DNA from: Bacillota bacterium
Lineage (GTDB): Bacteria; Bacillota; Clostridia; Lachnospirales; WQUN01
NCBI GenBank assembly: GCA_009782085.1
Contig: WQUN01000114.1
Location: 1-12,487 of the forward strand
Direction of reading: 5' to 3'
Length of the DNA stretch: 12,487 nt
The notes beneath the pieces are model-generated. The model saw only the letters and a list, made by a program, of their open reading frames with translations. It did no database searches and was not told the origin of the DNA. Below are positions 1-5,897 of this stretch, piece after piece. The stretch's first letter is position 1. Each line of letters opens with the position of its first letter. The position numbers were made by a program, and so were the translations under genes.

Positions 1-18
1 CGTTCCTCATTCCAACGA

Positions 19-41
19 TCATTGCGGGGTTGCCGCAATGA
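19..41. repeat. Inverted repeat, 9-bp perfect stem
   Basis: TCATTGCGG (19-27) pairs exactly with CCGCAATGA (33-41) around a 5-base loop. No T-tract follows on either side, so it is not an obvious intrinsic terminator. It could still belong to the end of a gene lying left of the window. Confidence 0.6.
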
Positions 42-127
42 CTGGAGCCGAGACGGGACGTCCGTGCGAAACCGGATAACCCTCTTTACTGACCACGGCC
101 GCGCCGCGGGGGAAGGTTGCGTACCTA

Positions 128-160
128 ATACCTGTCCGCAATTGAAATGCGGATTGGTAT
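128..160. repeat. Imperfect inverted repeat, 11 of 13 pairs
   Basis: ATACCTGTCCGCA (128-140) faces TGCGGATTGGTAT (148-160) around a 7-base loop. The outer 5 and inner 6 base pairs are perfect, and a 2-base internal mismatch separates them. The shape fits a dispersed palindromic repeat, but a second copy is not present in this window. Confidence 0.55.
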
Positions 161-531
161 AAAGCCGCGGTATGACCGTTCAGTATGGGGCATTCTGTCT
201 GAAGGAGGCGATGCGAGGGAAGCGGCCAGGCTGTGCGCCGCGGCGAATCCGCCGGGCATAATGCCGCGAAAGCGCGGGGAAATTGCAGGATTGTCAGATC
301 GGCAACCTCCGATGTCCCGCGTTTACGGCGCGTATTTTCGCGCCGGGTTTTCGCGCGTATGGACGTCAAAATAGCGGCTGCGTACCTGCATAAGTTTATG
401 GCAGGATTTCAGGATTTTTTTACCGGATTCACTGGCAGTCATCTACTTTAAATTACAGAAAGAGAGGCGTTTTTGTGTTCAACGGAACAGACGGGAAGTT
501 AACCGCTTACAGAGAAGAGGGGAAAAAGTCT

Positions 532-1998
532 ATGAAAAAACGGACAGGCAAGTTCAAGATTCTATGCACTCTGGCGCTGACGGGCATTTTATGGACGGCA
601 TTTTTTGCGGGTCCGGCGTTGACGGTGCAGGCATCAACCGCGGATTTCCGCGTGAGTCCGCCCGCGACGGGTCCCAGAACCGGCGCGATGTTTATCCGTA
701 ACGGCTGCGCTCAGTGGCACTATTACTGGAACCACGTCGATTGGCTGACCGTCGCTAACCCGGATTACGGCGCGGTGGCGGAAACCGGCTCGATATGGGC
801 CTGCTCCCCGGTCGACCTGAATCAGCCGTTTACCGTTGAGAGCTATCTGTACATGTATCACAACACATTACAGCCCACAACAGGTACGCTGGCGGATGGG
901 ATTACGTTTACGATACAGAACGACCCCTGTGGTAAAAACTATATCGGAAACACCGGGCCGAATCTTGGCGTTTACGGCAGCGGATACGTGAAAAACGCGT
1001 TAAGCATCGAATTTGACACGTATTCGGATGCCAACGACCCTAAAGGCGGCGTCGGCCATGTCGCCGTTGTCAAGCCCGCCGCGAGTGTCGGATTGGCTGA
1101 CCACATAAACGTCGGTTATTTTACCCCGGGCTGCAGATGGATCCCGTTGAGCGTCACATGGACGCCTTCCGGTGCTGGCGGCAAATTAAGTTATTCTTTT
1201 GACGGGAAGTCATACAGCTATACCGTCGCGGATTGCAACGCGCAGTTCGGCGGGAAGACCGCCTGGTGGGGCTTCACCGGATCGACCAACGCCAAAGCCC
1301 GTCAGTCCAACGCGGTCGCGATGAAAACCTTCCCGACACAGAATCCTACATACCCCATTACCGTATATTATTATGCAGACAGCCTGAGCGGCCGGTATTT
1401 GGGCTCCGCCTCACTGTCCGCCGCACAGGTTGGCGCGGCGATAACCGATGTCGATCTGTACAAATTTGCCCCGGCCGGTTATGCGACGCCCGGCACGCGT
1501 TCGGGCGCCACTGTGGTCGCGGCGACCACAAACATTGTTTATGTTGTGTACTCCAAAGCAATACAGACCGCGACCATCACGGTGGTGCACAAGGATCTCG
1601 AAAACGGTTCAATCCTCTGGAAAGACGTTCTGACCGTGAACGCGGGACCTTACGGCCCCTATGAAAGTTTCCCGTTCCCGAACTATGAGACAGGCGTCCT
1701 TGTCGCCGGCAGCGCGCCCGCCTCTGGCACGATCGGAGCGGGCGAGAGCATAACGATCACATACGGTTACCAGAAACAAAAGGCGACCATCATTGTCATC
1801 CATCAGTCCAGCACCGGGGCGCAGCTGTGGAGAGACGACTTGACGGTGGACCCCGGCAGCTACGGCCCGTACAGCAACTACCCCTATTTCGACGGCTACG
1901 ATATCGGAAGGTGGCTCAATACCAGCGACCCCGTATCCGGCACTATAAACGGAGGCGAGACCAAGACCATCATATTCGTCTATAATCTCTTGGTGTAA
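532..1998 (+). CDS. Secreted L-type lectin domain protein with MucBP-like repeats
   Basis: Predicted exported sugar-binding protein of 488 aa. The start at ATG 532 is preferred over GTG 475: it has AGAGGGG just upstream and begins directly with a signal peptide (KKR, hydrophobic core, likely cut after VQA at residue 34). Residues about 36-270 look like a bacterial legume-type lectin: ADGITF at 121-126 and the EFDTY strand from 160 are the usual sugar- and metal-binding landmarks. Five cysteines lie in this part. A MucBP-like module follows at about 274-344, then two similar repeats of 72 aa (345-416 and 417-488), each with a GPYGPY or GSYGPY turn and an SGTI...GE...TI end. No LPXTG, SLH or membrane anchor is seen, so it is either released or held by binding. 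A terminator follows. The role in adhesion to host or plant glycans is inferred. Confidence 0.85.
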   Translation: MKKRTGKFKILCTLALTGILWTAFFAGPALTVQASTADFRVSPPATGPRTGAMFIRNGCAQWHYYWNHVDWLTVANPDYGAVAETGSIWACSPVDLNQPFTVESYLYMYHNTLQPTTGTLADGITFTIQNDPCGKNYIGNTGPNLGVYGSGYVKNALSIEFDTYSDANDPKGGVGHVAVVKPAASVGLADHINVGYFTPGCRWIPLSVTWTPSGAGGKLSYSFDGKSYSYTVADCNAQFGGKTAWWGFTGSTNAKARQSNAVAMKTFPTQNPTYPITVYYYADSLSGRYLGSASLSAAQVGAAITDVDLYKFAPAGYATPGTRSGATVVAATTNIVYVVYSKAIQTATITVVHKDLENGSILWKDVLTVNAGPYGPYESFPFPNYETGVLVAGSAPASGTIGAGESITITYGYQKQKATIIVIHQSSTGAQLWRDDLTVDPGSYGPYSNYPYFDGYDIGRWLNTSDPVSGTINGGETKTIIFVYNLLV

Positions 1999-2034
1999 GG
2001 GTGTAATCCGGAAACCGAACCGTTCGAAACGAAA

Positions 2035-2077
2035 GCCGCGCGTTTTCTCTGCGGGAAAAACGCGCGGCCTTGTTTTT
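2035..2077 (+). terminator. Intrinsic terminator of the lectin gene
   Basis: A perfect 12-bp stem, GCCGCGCGTTTT (2035-2046) with AAAACGCGCGGC (2057-2068), closes a 10-base loop and is followed by CTTGTTTTT. It lies 36 bases after the lectin stop codon and only 10 bases before the small toxin-like ORF. Confidence 0.9.
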
Positions 2078-2087
2078 GAGCAAATCA

Positions 2088-2174
2088 ATGTCGGTTTATG
2101 AGGCGCTAATGATTATGTTGACCTTCGGGTTAATAATCGCGGCGATCATCAACGATAAAAATACAAAAAAATAA
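2088..2174 (+). CDS. Putative holin-like toxin peptide (28 aa)
   Basis: A 28-codon ORF beginning MSVYEALMIMLTFG, with one hydrophobic segment (about residues 6-21) and a charged tail NDKNTKK. This pattern (M-x-x-Y-E-A-L-M/F..., membrane helix, Asp/Asn-Lys tail) is that of the small putative holin-like toxins of Bacillota (Hol_Tox type), relatives in style of TxpA and BsrG. Such peptides insert into the membrane and are usually silenced by an antisense RNA from the opposite strand. The stop codon lies inside the stem of the following hairpin, and a minus-strand promoter is placed as expected for such an antitoxin. Oddities: only GAG serves as a possible ribosome binding site, and no own promoter is evident because a terminator ends 10 bases upstream. 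The gene could be weakly expressed or decaying. The family call rests on pattern recognition. Confidence 0.62.
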   Translation: MSVYEALMIMLTFGLIIAAIINDKNTKK

Positions 2175-2212
2175 TCAGCCCAAACTAGCGAGGTTAGCGG
2201 CTGATTATTTTT
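2165..2212. terminator. Bidirectional terminator at the toxin 3' end
   Basis: AAATAATCAGCC (2169-2180) pairs perfectly with GGCTGATTATTT (2199-2210) around an 18-base loop. On the plus strand the stem runs into a short T-tract (to 2212). On the minus strand it runs into seven Ts (plus 2165-2171). It can therefore end both the toxin mRNA and the opposing antisense RNA, which would overlap here by about 48 bases. Confidence 0.8.
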
Positions 2213-2257
2213 CACTTGAATAGTCGGCGAACCTTTCGCCTGTCGTGGATTGCCGGT

Positions 2258-2287
2258 AAAAGTGGGTGCAGGCCAGCGCCCACTTTT
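2258..2287. repeat. 12-bp hairpin, 5' structure of the predicted antisense RNA
   Basis: AAAAGTGGGTGC (2258-2269) pairs with GCGCCCACTTTT (2276-2287) with one G-U pair and a 6-base loop. On the plus strand it is followed by TTATTATTT-like sequence, so it may also act as a second terminator for rightward transcription. Confidence 0.7.
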
Positions 2288-2296
2288 ATTATTTAC

Positions 2297-2326
2297 AATA
2301 TAACACATGAAATACGGAAATGTCAA
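2297..2326 (-). promoter_or_regulatory. Sigma-A-type promoter on the minus strand for the antisense RNA
   Basis: Reading leftward, the -35 is TTGACA (perfect, plus 2321-2326) and the -10 is TATATT (plus 2297-2302) with an 18-base spacer; TTATAT with a 17-base spacer is the alternative. It is among the best promoter matches in the window, yet no protein gene lies downstream on that strand. This is the main argument for a non-coding RNA. Confidence 0.72.
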
Positions 2327-2341
2327 GCGCAAAAGTTTTGC

Positions 2342-2370
2342 TTGCAAGTGAGAGAAATGAATTATAGTAT
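2342..2370 (+). promoter_or_regulatory. Possible promoter of the aminotransferase gene
   Basis: TTGCAA (2342-2347), a 17-base spacer and TAGTAT (2365-2370) lie in an AT-rich stretch about 37 bases before the start codon of the DegT-family gene. Overlapping TATAGT and TATATT make the exact -10 uncertain. Confidence 0.45.
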
Positions 2371-2406
2371 ATATTCAACAAAGGCCGGGAGAATGGGGGC
2401 GATAAA

Positions 2407-3576
2407 ATGTACCGAATCGGGAAAGAAGAGGTTGCGGCGGCGGAAAGGGTCATCATGAACGGGAATCTGTTCAGGATCAACACCGATCTTCGGGAAGTCC
2501 TTCAGTTTGAAAAAGAGCTCGCCGAGAAAATGGGCGCAAACTACAGCCTGTACGTTACGAGCGGGACGTCGGCACTGGTGAGCATCCTGGGCGCGCTGGG
2601 CCTCGGCCCCGGCGACGAGGTCATCGTGCCGTCCTATACTTTTATCGCGTCGCCGAACGCCGTTCTTAGCGTCGGGGCGATCCCGGTCGTGGCCGAAGTC
2701 GACGAAACGCTGACGATGGACCCGGAGGATGTGAGAAAAAAGATCACGGACAGGACGAAGGTGATCATGCCCGTCCACCTCTGCGGCTTCCCGTGCGACA
2801 TGGACGCCATAATGAAAATCGCCCGCGAACACAACCTGTACGTCGTCGAGGACGCCTGCCAGGCGGACGGCGCTTCCTATAAGGGCAAAAGGCTCGGGAC
2901 GATCGGGCGCGCCGGCGCGATGAGTTTCAACTATTATAAGATCATCAGCGCGGGGGAAGGCGGCGCGGTCCTGACAGACGACCCGGATCTGTACGAAAAG
3001 GCCCTTATTTATCATGACGTTGGGTCGTCCTACTGGTCTTACGAGCGCGAACTGGCTTATCCCTTCTTCGTCGGTTCCCAGTTCCGGGGCTGCGAGGTCA
3101 TGGCCGCGATCATGCGCGTGCAGCTCGGGCGGCTCGACGGGCTAATAGCCGAGCTTCGCGGGCTTAAGCGCATGTTTAACGAAAAAATCCGCGAAAACAC
3201 AGACCTTCTCCCCGCCCCGTCCCATGACGCGCAGGGCGATCTGGGCAGCACATGGCCGCTCCGGTTCGATTCGGAAAAGAAGGCGCGGGCTTTCGCCGCG
3301 AACCTGGAAGGCTGCGTCATTCCATACGACGTCAACCGGCACGTGTTTATCCACTGGAAGCCGATATTGGAAAAGCGCGTGACCAACAACCCCTATATGA
3401 ATCCATATAACATGGAGCGCAACCAGAACAGGAAGTTCGACATAACCGCGGACTCCGCGCCGTCGTCGCTGGACTATCTCTCGCGCACGGCGTATGTCCC
3501 GTTCAGCATAGACTACGCCGCGGCGGATGTGGACGCCCTCGTCGCCAGATGCGCCAGGGCCGCGGAACAATGCTAG
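2407..3576 (+). CDS. DegT/DnrJ/EryC1/StrS-family PLP-dependent aminotransferase
   Basis: A fold-type I aminotransferase of 389 aa, the normal length of this family. Such enzymes usually transfer the amino group of glutamate or glutamine to a keto-sugar or cyclitol in the cytoplasm. SGTSA (52-56) fits the cofactor phosphate site, EDACQADGA carries the Asp that contacts the pyridine nitrogen (D149), and SFNYYK...GEGG carries the Schiff-base lysine (K178). The start has a GGGGG-type ribosome binding site. The gene has its own possible promoter and ends 8 bases from the stop of the opposing SDR gene, with no terminator between. No other nucleotide-sugar or cell-wall gene is near, so a polysaccharide role is unsupported. 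An amino-cyclitol or amino-sugar substrate shared with the SDR is possible. The substrate cannot be told from sequence. Confidence 0.92.
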   Translation: MYRIGKEEVAAAERVIMNGNLFRINTDLREVLQFEKELAEKMGANYSLYVTSGTSALVSILGALGLGPGDEVIVPSYTFIASPNAVLSVGAIPVVAEVDETLTMDPEDVRKKITDRTKVIMPVHLCGFPCDMDAIMKIAREHNLYVVEDACQADGASYKGKRLGTIGRAGAMSFNYYKIISAGEGGAVLTDDPDLYEKALIYHDVGSSYWSYERELAYPFFVGSQFRGCEVMAAIMRVQLGRLDGLIAELRGLKRMFNEKIRENTDLLPAPSHDAQGDLGSTWPLRFDSEKKARAFAANLEGCVIPYDVNRHVFIHWKPILEKRVTNNPYMNPYNMERNQNRKFDITADSAPSSLDYLSRTAYVPFSIDYAAADVDALVARCARAAEQC

Positions 3577-3584
3577 TTACGGAT

Positions 3585-4343
3585 TCAAATGCAGGTGAAA
3601 CACCCGTCGATGATGATGTCGGCGCCGGAGGTGTACGAGGAGGCGTCGCTCATCAGGTAGATGACCGCGCCGGCCAGTTCTTCCGGAGTCCCCATCCTGC
3701 GGAAAGGGATCATCTCTTTCCAGAACTCCTTCCAGTCGTCCCGGACAGCGCCGGTCATCTCCGTGGCGATATAGCCGGGGCTGATGCAGTTCACCCTGAT
3801 CCCCTTTTGCGCCCACTCGACCGCGAGGGATTTTGTCAGGTGCGCCACCGCCGCTTTCGAGGCGTTGTAGGAAGCCTGGCGCTGGGGGATATTAACGATG
3901 CTGCCCGACATGGAGGCGGTGTTCACGATGGCGCCGCCGGTCCCCGCCCGCATGAATTCTTTGGCCGCAGCCTGTGCCACATAAAAGACGCCGTTCAGAT
4001 TAACGTCCAGAACCCGCCGGAATTCCTCGGGCGTGAGCTCTTCCGCGGGCTTGTGCTGAACTATACCCGCGTTGTTGAACACCGCGTCCAGGCCGCCGAA
4101 GCGTCGGACAAAGGCCCCGACCGCCTCCCCGACCTGGGCGCAATCGGTCACGTCGCAGGAAAACGCGGCCGCCTTGCCGCCGATCTCACTTGCCGTCCGC
4201 GCGGCCGCCTCGCCGTTGACGTCGAGGATACCCACGGACGCGCCGCACCGCGCGAGGATCCCCGCGACGCATTTGCCGATCCCCTGGGCTCCGCCCGTCA
4301 CCAAAACTCTTTTGCCCTCGACGCTGAATTTATCGTAAAACAC
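3585..4343 (-). CDS. Short-chain dehydrogenase/reductase (SDR), NAD-type
   Basis: A classical SDR of 252 aa that would oxidise an alcohol or reduce a ketone with NAD(H). Visible motifs are TGGAQGIG (16-23, cofactor glycine motif), D41 at the end of the second strand (favours NAD over NADP), NNAG (90-93), N115, S144 and YNASK (Y159, K163), so the catalytic tetrad is complete. The end, SGADIIIDG, is typical of sugar-alcohol and ketoacyl-type SDRs. The start is taken as GTG at 4343: AAAGGAG lies 8-9 bases upstream on the minus strand, and a longer frame to 4412 has no such site and would overlap the promoter. It converges with the aminotransferase gene and diverges from the URO-D-family gene. 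Substrate unknown; polyol or cyclitol dehydrogenase is a guess from context. Confidence 0.92.
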   Translation of the reverse strand: MFYDKFSVEGKRVLVTGGAQGIGKCVAGILARCGASVGILDVNGEAAARTASEIGGKAAAFSCDVTDCAQVGEAVGAFVRRFGGLDAVFNNAGIVQHKPAEELTPEEFRRVLDVNLNGVFYVAQAAAKEFMRAGTGGAIVNTASMSGSIVNIPQRQASYNASKAAVAHLTKSLAVEWAQKGIRVNCISPGYIATEMTGAVRDDWKEFWKEMIPFRRMGTPEELAGAVIYLMSDASSYTSGADIIIDGCFTCI

Positions 4344-4383
4344 GCGCCTCGCTCCTTTACATAAATTTTCAAACCGTATTTTA

Positions 4384-4412
4384 ATTATAGCCATGCCTGC
4401 CGCCCGAATCAA
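4384..4412 (-). promoter_or_regulatory. Promoter of the SDR gene in the divergent intergenic region
   Basis: Reading leftward, TTGATT (plus 4407-4412), a 17-base spacer and a perfect TATAAT (plus 4384-4389) give a start near 4377 and a leader of about 34 bases. The opposing gene at 4456 must start transcription within the same short gap; CATAAT at 4426-4431 is a possible -10 for it, but no good -35 is seen. Confidence 0.7.
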
Positions 4413-4455
4413 GCAATAGTAAAAACATAATCTTTGAGCCGAAAGGGGAATTCAT

Positions 4456-5859
4456 ATGTCCAAAACGAACGAGCAGGCCTACCGGGACCGCCTGCGAAGG
4501 TATGTGACAGCGATGAACCGCGGCGTTCCCGACCGCATACCCATCCGGTTCTTTTTGCAGGAGGCCGCGGCGAGGTTTCAGGGCGTCACGAACCAGGAAG
4601 TGGCGCTCGACTATCAGAGCGCGTTCGACGTCACGCGGCGGACGGCCGCGGAGCTCGGAATAGACGCGGTAATGCTGAACGCCATATGGAGCAACTACGG
4701 CGTGGGCAAGGCCGCCGGATGGCGCTACCTGGCCGTTCCCGGCGTAGACGTTGCTCCGGACAGCGTGAACCAGTTCTCCGAGCCCGTGCGCGAGGAGGAC
4801 ATGTTTTTACAGGCCGGCGAATACGGCGAGTTCATCGACGACCCGACGGCGTTTCTGTTCACAAAATGGCTTCCGCGCGCGGCGGCGCGGGTTCGTTTCG
4901 CGGGCGAACCGGTCGATTTCGACCACAACCTCAGCCTGATATCCGGCGCGCTCGCCTACGCCGGCTATATGAGCGCCTTCGGCCCAGCCGCCGCCAGGCT
5001 CCGGGCGGAGGGGATCGTGTCCGCTAACTCCGGCATGATCAAAGCGCCGCTCGATATCATGGCGGACAAGTTCAGAGGCTACGTCAACGTCTGCCTGGAC
5101 GCCGCCGATTGCCCGGACAAGCTCTTCCGCGCCTGCGAGGCGCTCATGCCGCATATACTCGCCAACGCGCTCGCCTCCGCCGACCCGGACAGGCAGGTCC
5201 CCGTCACACTCTGGGCGCATCGCGGCTGCGTGCCATACATCAGCATGGAGATGTTCGACCGCGTGTTCTGGCCTACGCTGAAGCCGGTCCTTGAGGAGAT
5301 AATCCGAAGGGGGCATCAGGTTTTGTTTTACGGCGAGGGGAATTGGGAGGCCCACTACGGCCGTTTGCTGGAACTGCCGGAGGGCGGGATCGTCTATCAT
5401 CTGGACAGGGGCGACCCCATAGAGGCGGCCCGAAAGCTCAAACACAGGTTCGCCGTGTCCGGCGGGCTGTCCTACGACGTGTTGAGCCGAGGAAGTACGG
5501 ATGACGTGAAAAAGCACATGAACTCGCTGTTTGAGGTCATGAAGCCCGACGGCGGATATATCCTGGACGCCTCCGCGCTGATGCTGAGCGATGTCAAACC
5601 CGGGAATCTGCGCGCGGCGGCGGATTACACGATGGAGCACGGGGTATACAGCCGGACGTTCCCCGCGAAGCCGATGGGAAAGCCCGAAAGCGGGCCTCCG
5701 ATCCCTGGGGGAAAGCGCCCTCCGGGGACGTGCAGGCCGTGGGAAACCGAAAAGGCCGGCTATAGAAACCTCTGCGGCGACACGGAAAAGGTGGAGTCCT
5801 CGTGGAAGGCGGCGGACTCCGCGGCGTATTACTATATGTGGACGACGGTATTGTGGTGA
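4456..5859 (+). CDS. Uroporphyrinogen decarboxylase superfamily protein (URO-D-like, methyltransferase type)
   Basis: A 467-aa protein, longer than HemE (about 340 aa), so not the haem enzyme. It opens with the family's GVPDRIPI-type strand (23-30) and has a TIM-barrel-like body ending in the DVKPGNLRAA segment. It resembles the large URO-D-like proteins of anaerobes that are related to corrinoid methyltransferases (MtaA/MtbA type). At the place where MtaA-like proteins carry a zinc-binding His-x-Cys, it has YGEGNW (292-297), so the usual zinc thiol-activating site seems absent. A tail of about 65 residues includes a PPGTCRPWE motif, which I believe recurs in this subfamily. AAAGGGG precedes ATG 4456. 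No corrinoid protein or other methyltransferase partner is in the window. It lies 38 bases before miaA with no terminator between. Function unknown; demethylation or a lyase reaction is possible. Confidence 0.83.
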   Translation: MSKTNEQAYRDRLRRYVTAMNRGVPDRIPIRFFLQEAAARFQGVTNQEVALDYQSAFDVTRRTAAELGIDAVMLNAIWSNYGVGKAAGWRYLAVPGVDVAPDSVNQFSEPVREEDMFLQAGEYGEFIDDPTAFLFTKWLPRAAARVRFAGEPVDFDHNLSLISGALAYAGYMSAFGPAAARLRAEGIVSANSGMIKAPLDIMADKFRGYVNVCLDAADCPDKLFRACEALMPHILANALASADPDRQVPVTLWAHRGCVPYISMEMFDRVFWPTLKPVLEEIIRRGHQVLFYGEGNWEAHYGRLLELPEGGIVYHLDRGDPIEAARKLKHRFAVSGGLSYDVLSRGSTDDVKKHMNSLFEVMKPDGGYILDASALMLSDVKPGNLRAAADYTMEHGVYSRTFPAKPMGKPESGPPIPGGKRPPGTCRPWETEKAGYRNLCGDTEKVESSWKAADSAAYYYMWTTVLW

Positions 5860-5897
5860 CGGACGCGATTGATGTAAACAGTCGCCGGAGGAGAAAA

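Larger units (their letters stand above)
1..474. other. Gene-free, hairpin-rich region upstream of the lectin gene
   Basis: No convincing coding sequence is visible. The open frames on either strand are rich in Arg and Pro, lack a ribosome binding site and match no family I know. What is visible is a set of hairpins: 19-41, 128-160, 241-254 (5 bp), 264-277 (5 bp) and 326-345 (7-bp GC stem, loop TATTTT). No tRNA, riboswitch core or insertion sequence ends were recognised. The stretch may be a dispersed intergenic repeat, a structured leader of the lectin gene, or decayed sequence. I cannot decide between these. Confidence 0.5.
2164..2290 (-). ncRNA. Predicted antisense antitoxin RNA
   Basis: From the minus-strand promoter at 2297-2326, transcription would begin near 2290 and stop after the minus-strand T-tract near 2164, giving an RNA of about 126 nt. 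Its 5' end folds into a 12-bp hairpin (2258-2287), a small hairpin follows (2226-2240), and its 3' end is complementary to the last codons and terminator of the toxin mRNA. This layout matches type I systems such as txpA/RatA, where the antitoxin overlaps the toxin's 3' end. No transcript evidence is available. Confidence 0.5.

Noticed and set aside
19..369. Minus-strand open frame of 116 codons at the left edge
   Set aside because: No ribosome binding site, Arg/Pro-rich low-information sequence, crosses three hairpins and matches no known family.
385..421. Small hairpin (CCTGC...GCAGG) followed by seven Ts as a terminator or attenuator before the lectin gene
   Set aside because: Stem is interrupted and 9 bases separate it from the T-run; too weak to call.
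475..531. GTG start for the lectin protein 19 codons upstream
   Set aside because: It would put a polar segment before the signal peptide; ATG 532 has AGAGGGG and begins directly with KKR and the hydrophobic core.
1233..1664. Alternative-frame open reading frame within the lectin gene
   Set aside because: No start signals and a composition typical of a frame-shifted reading of the real gene.
1981..1986. TATAAT inside the last lectin codons as a toxin promoter
   Set aside because: No -35 at the right distance, and the transcript would have to cross the strong terminator at 2035-2077; likely chance from Tyr-Asn codons.
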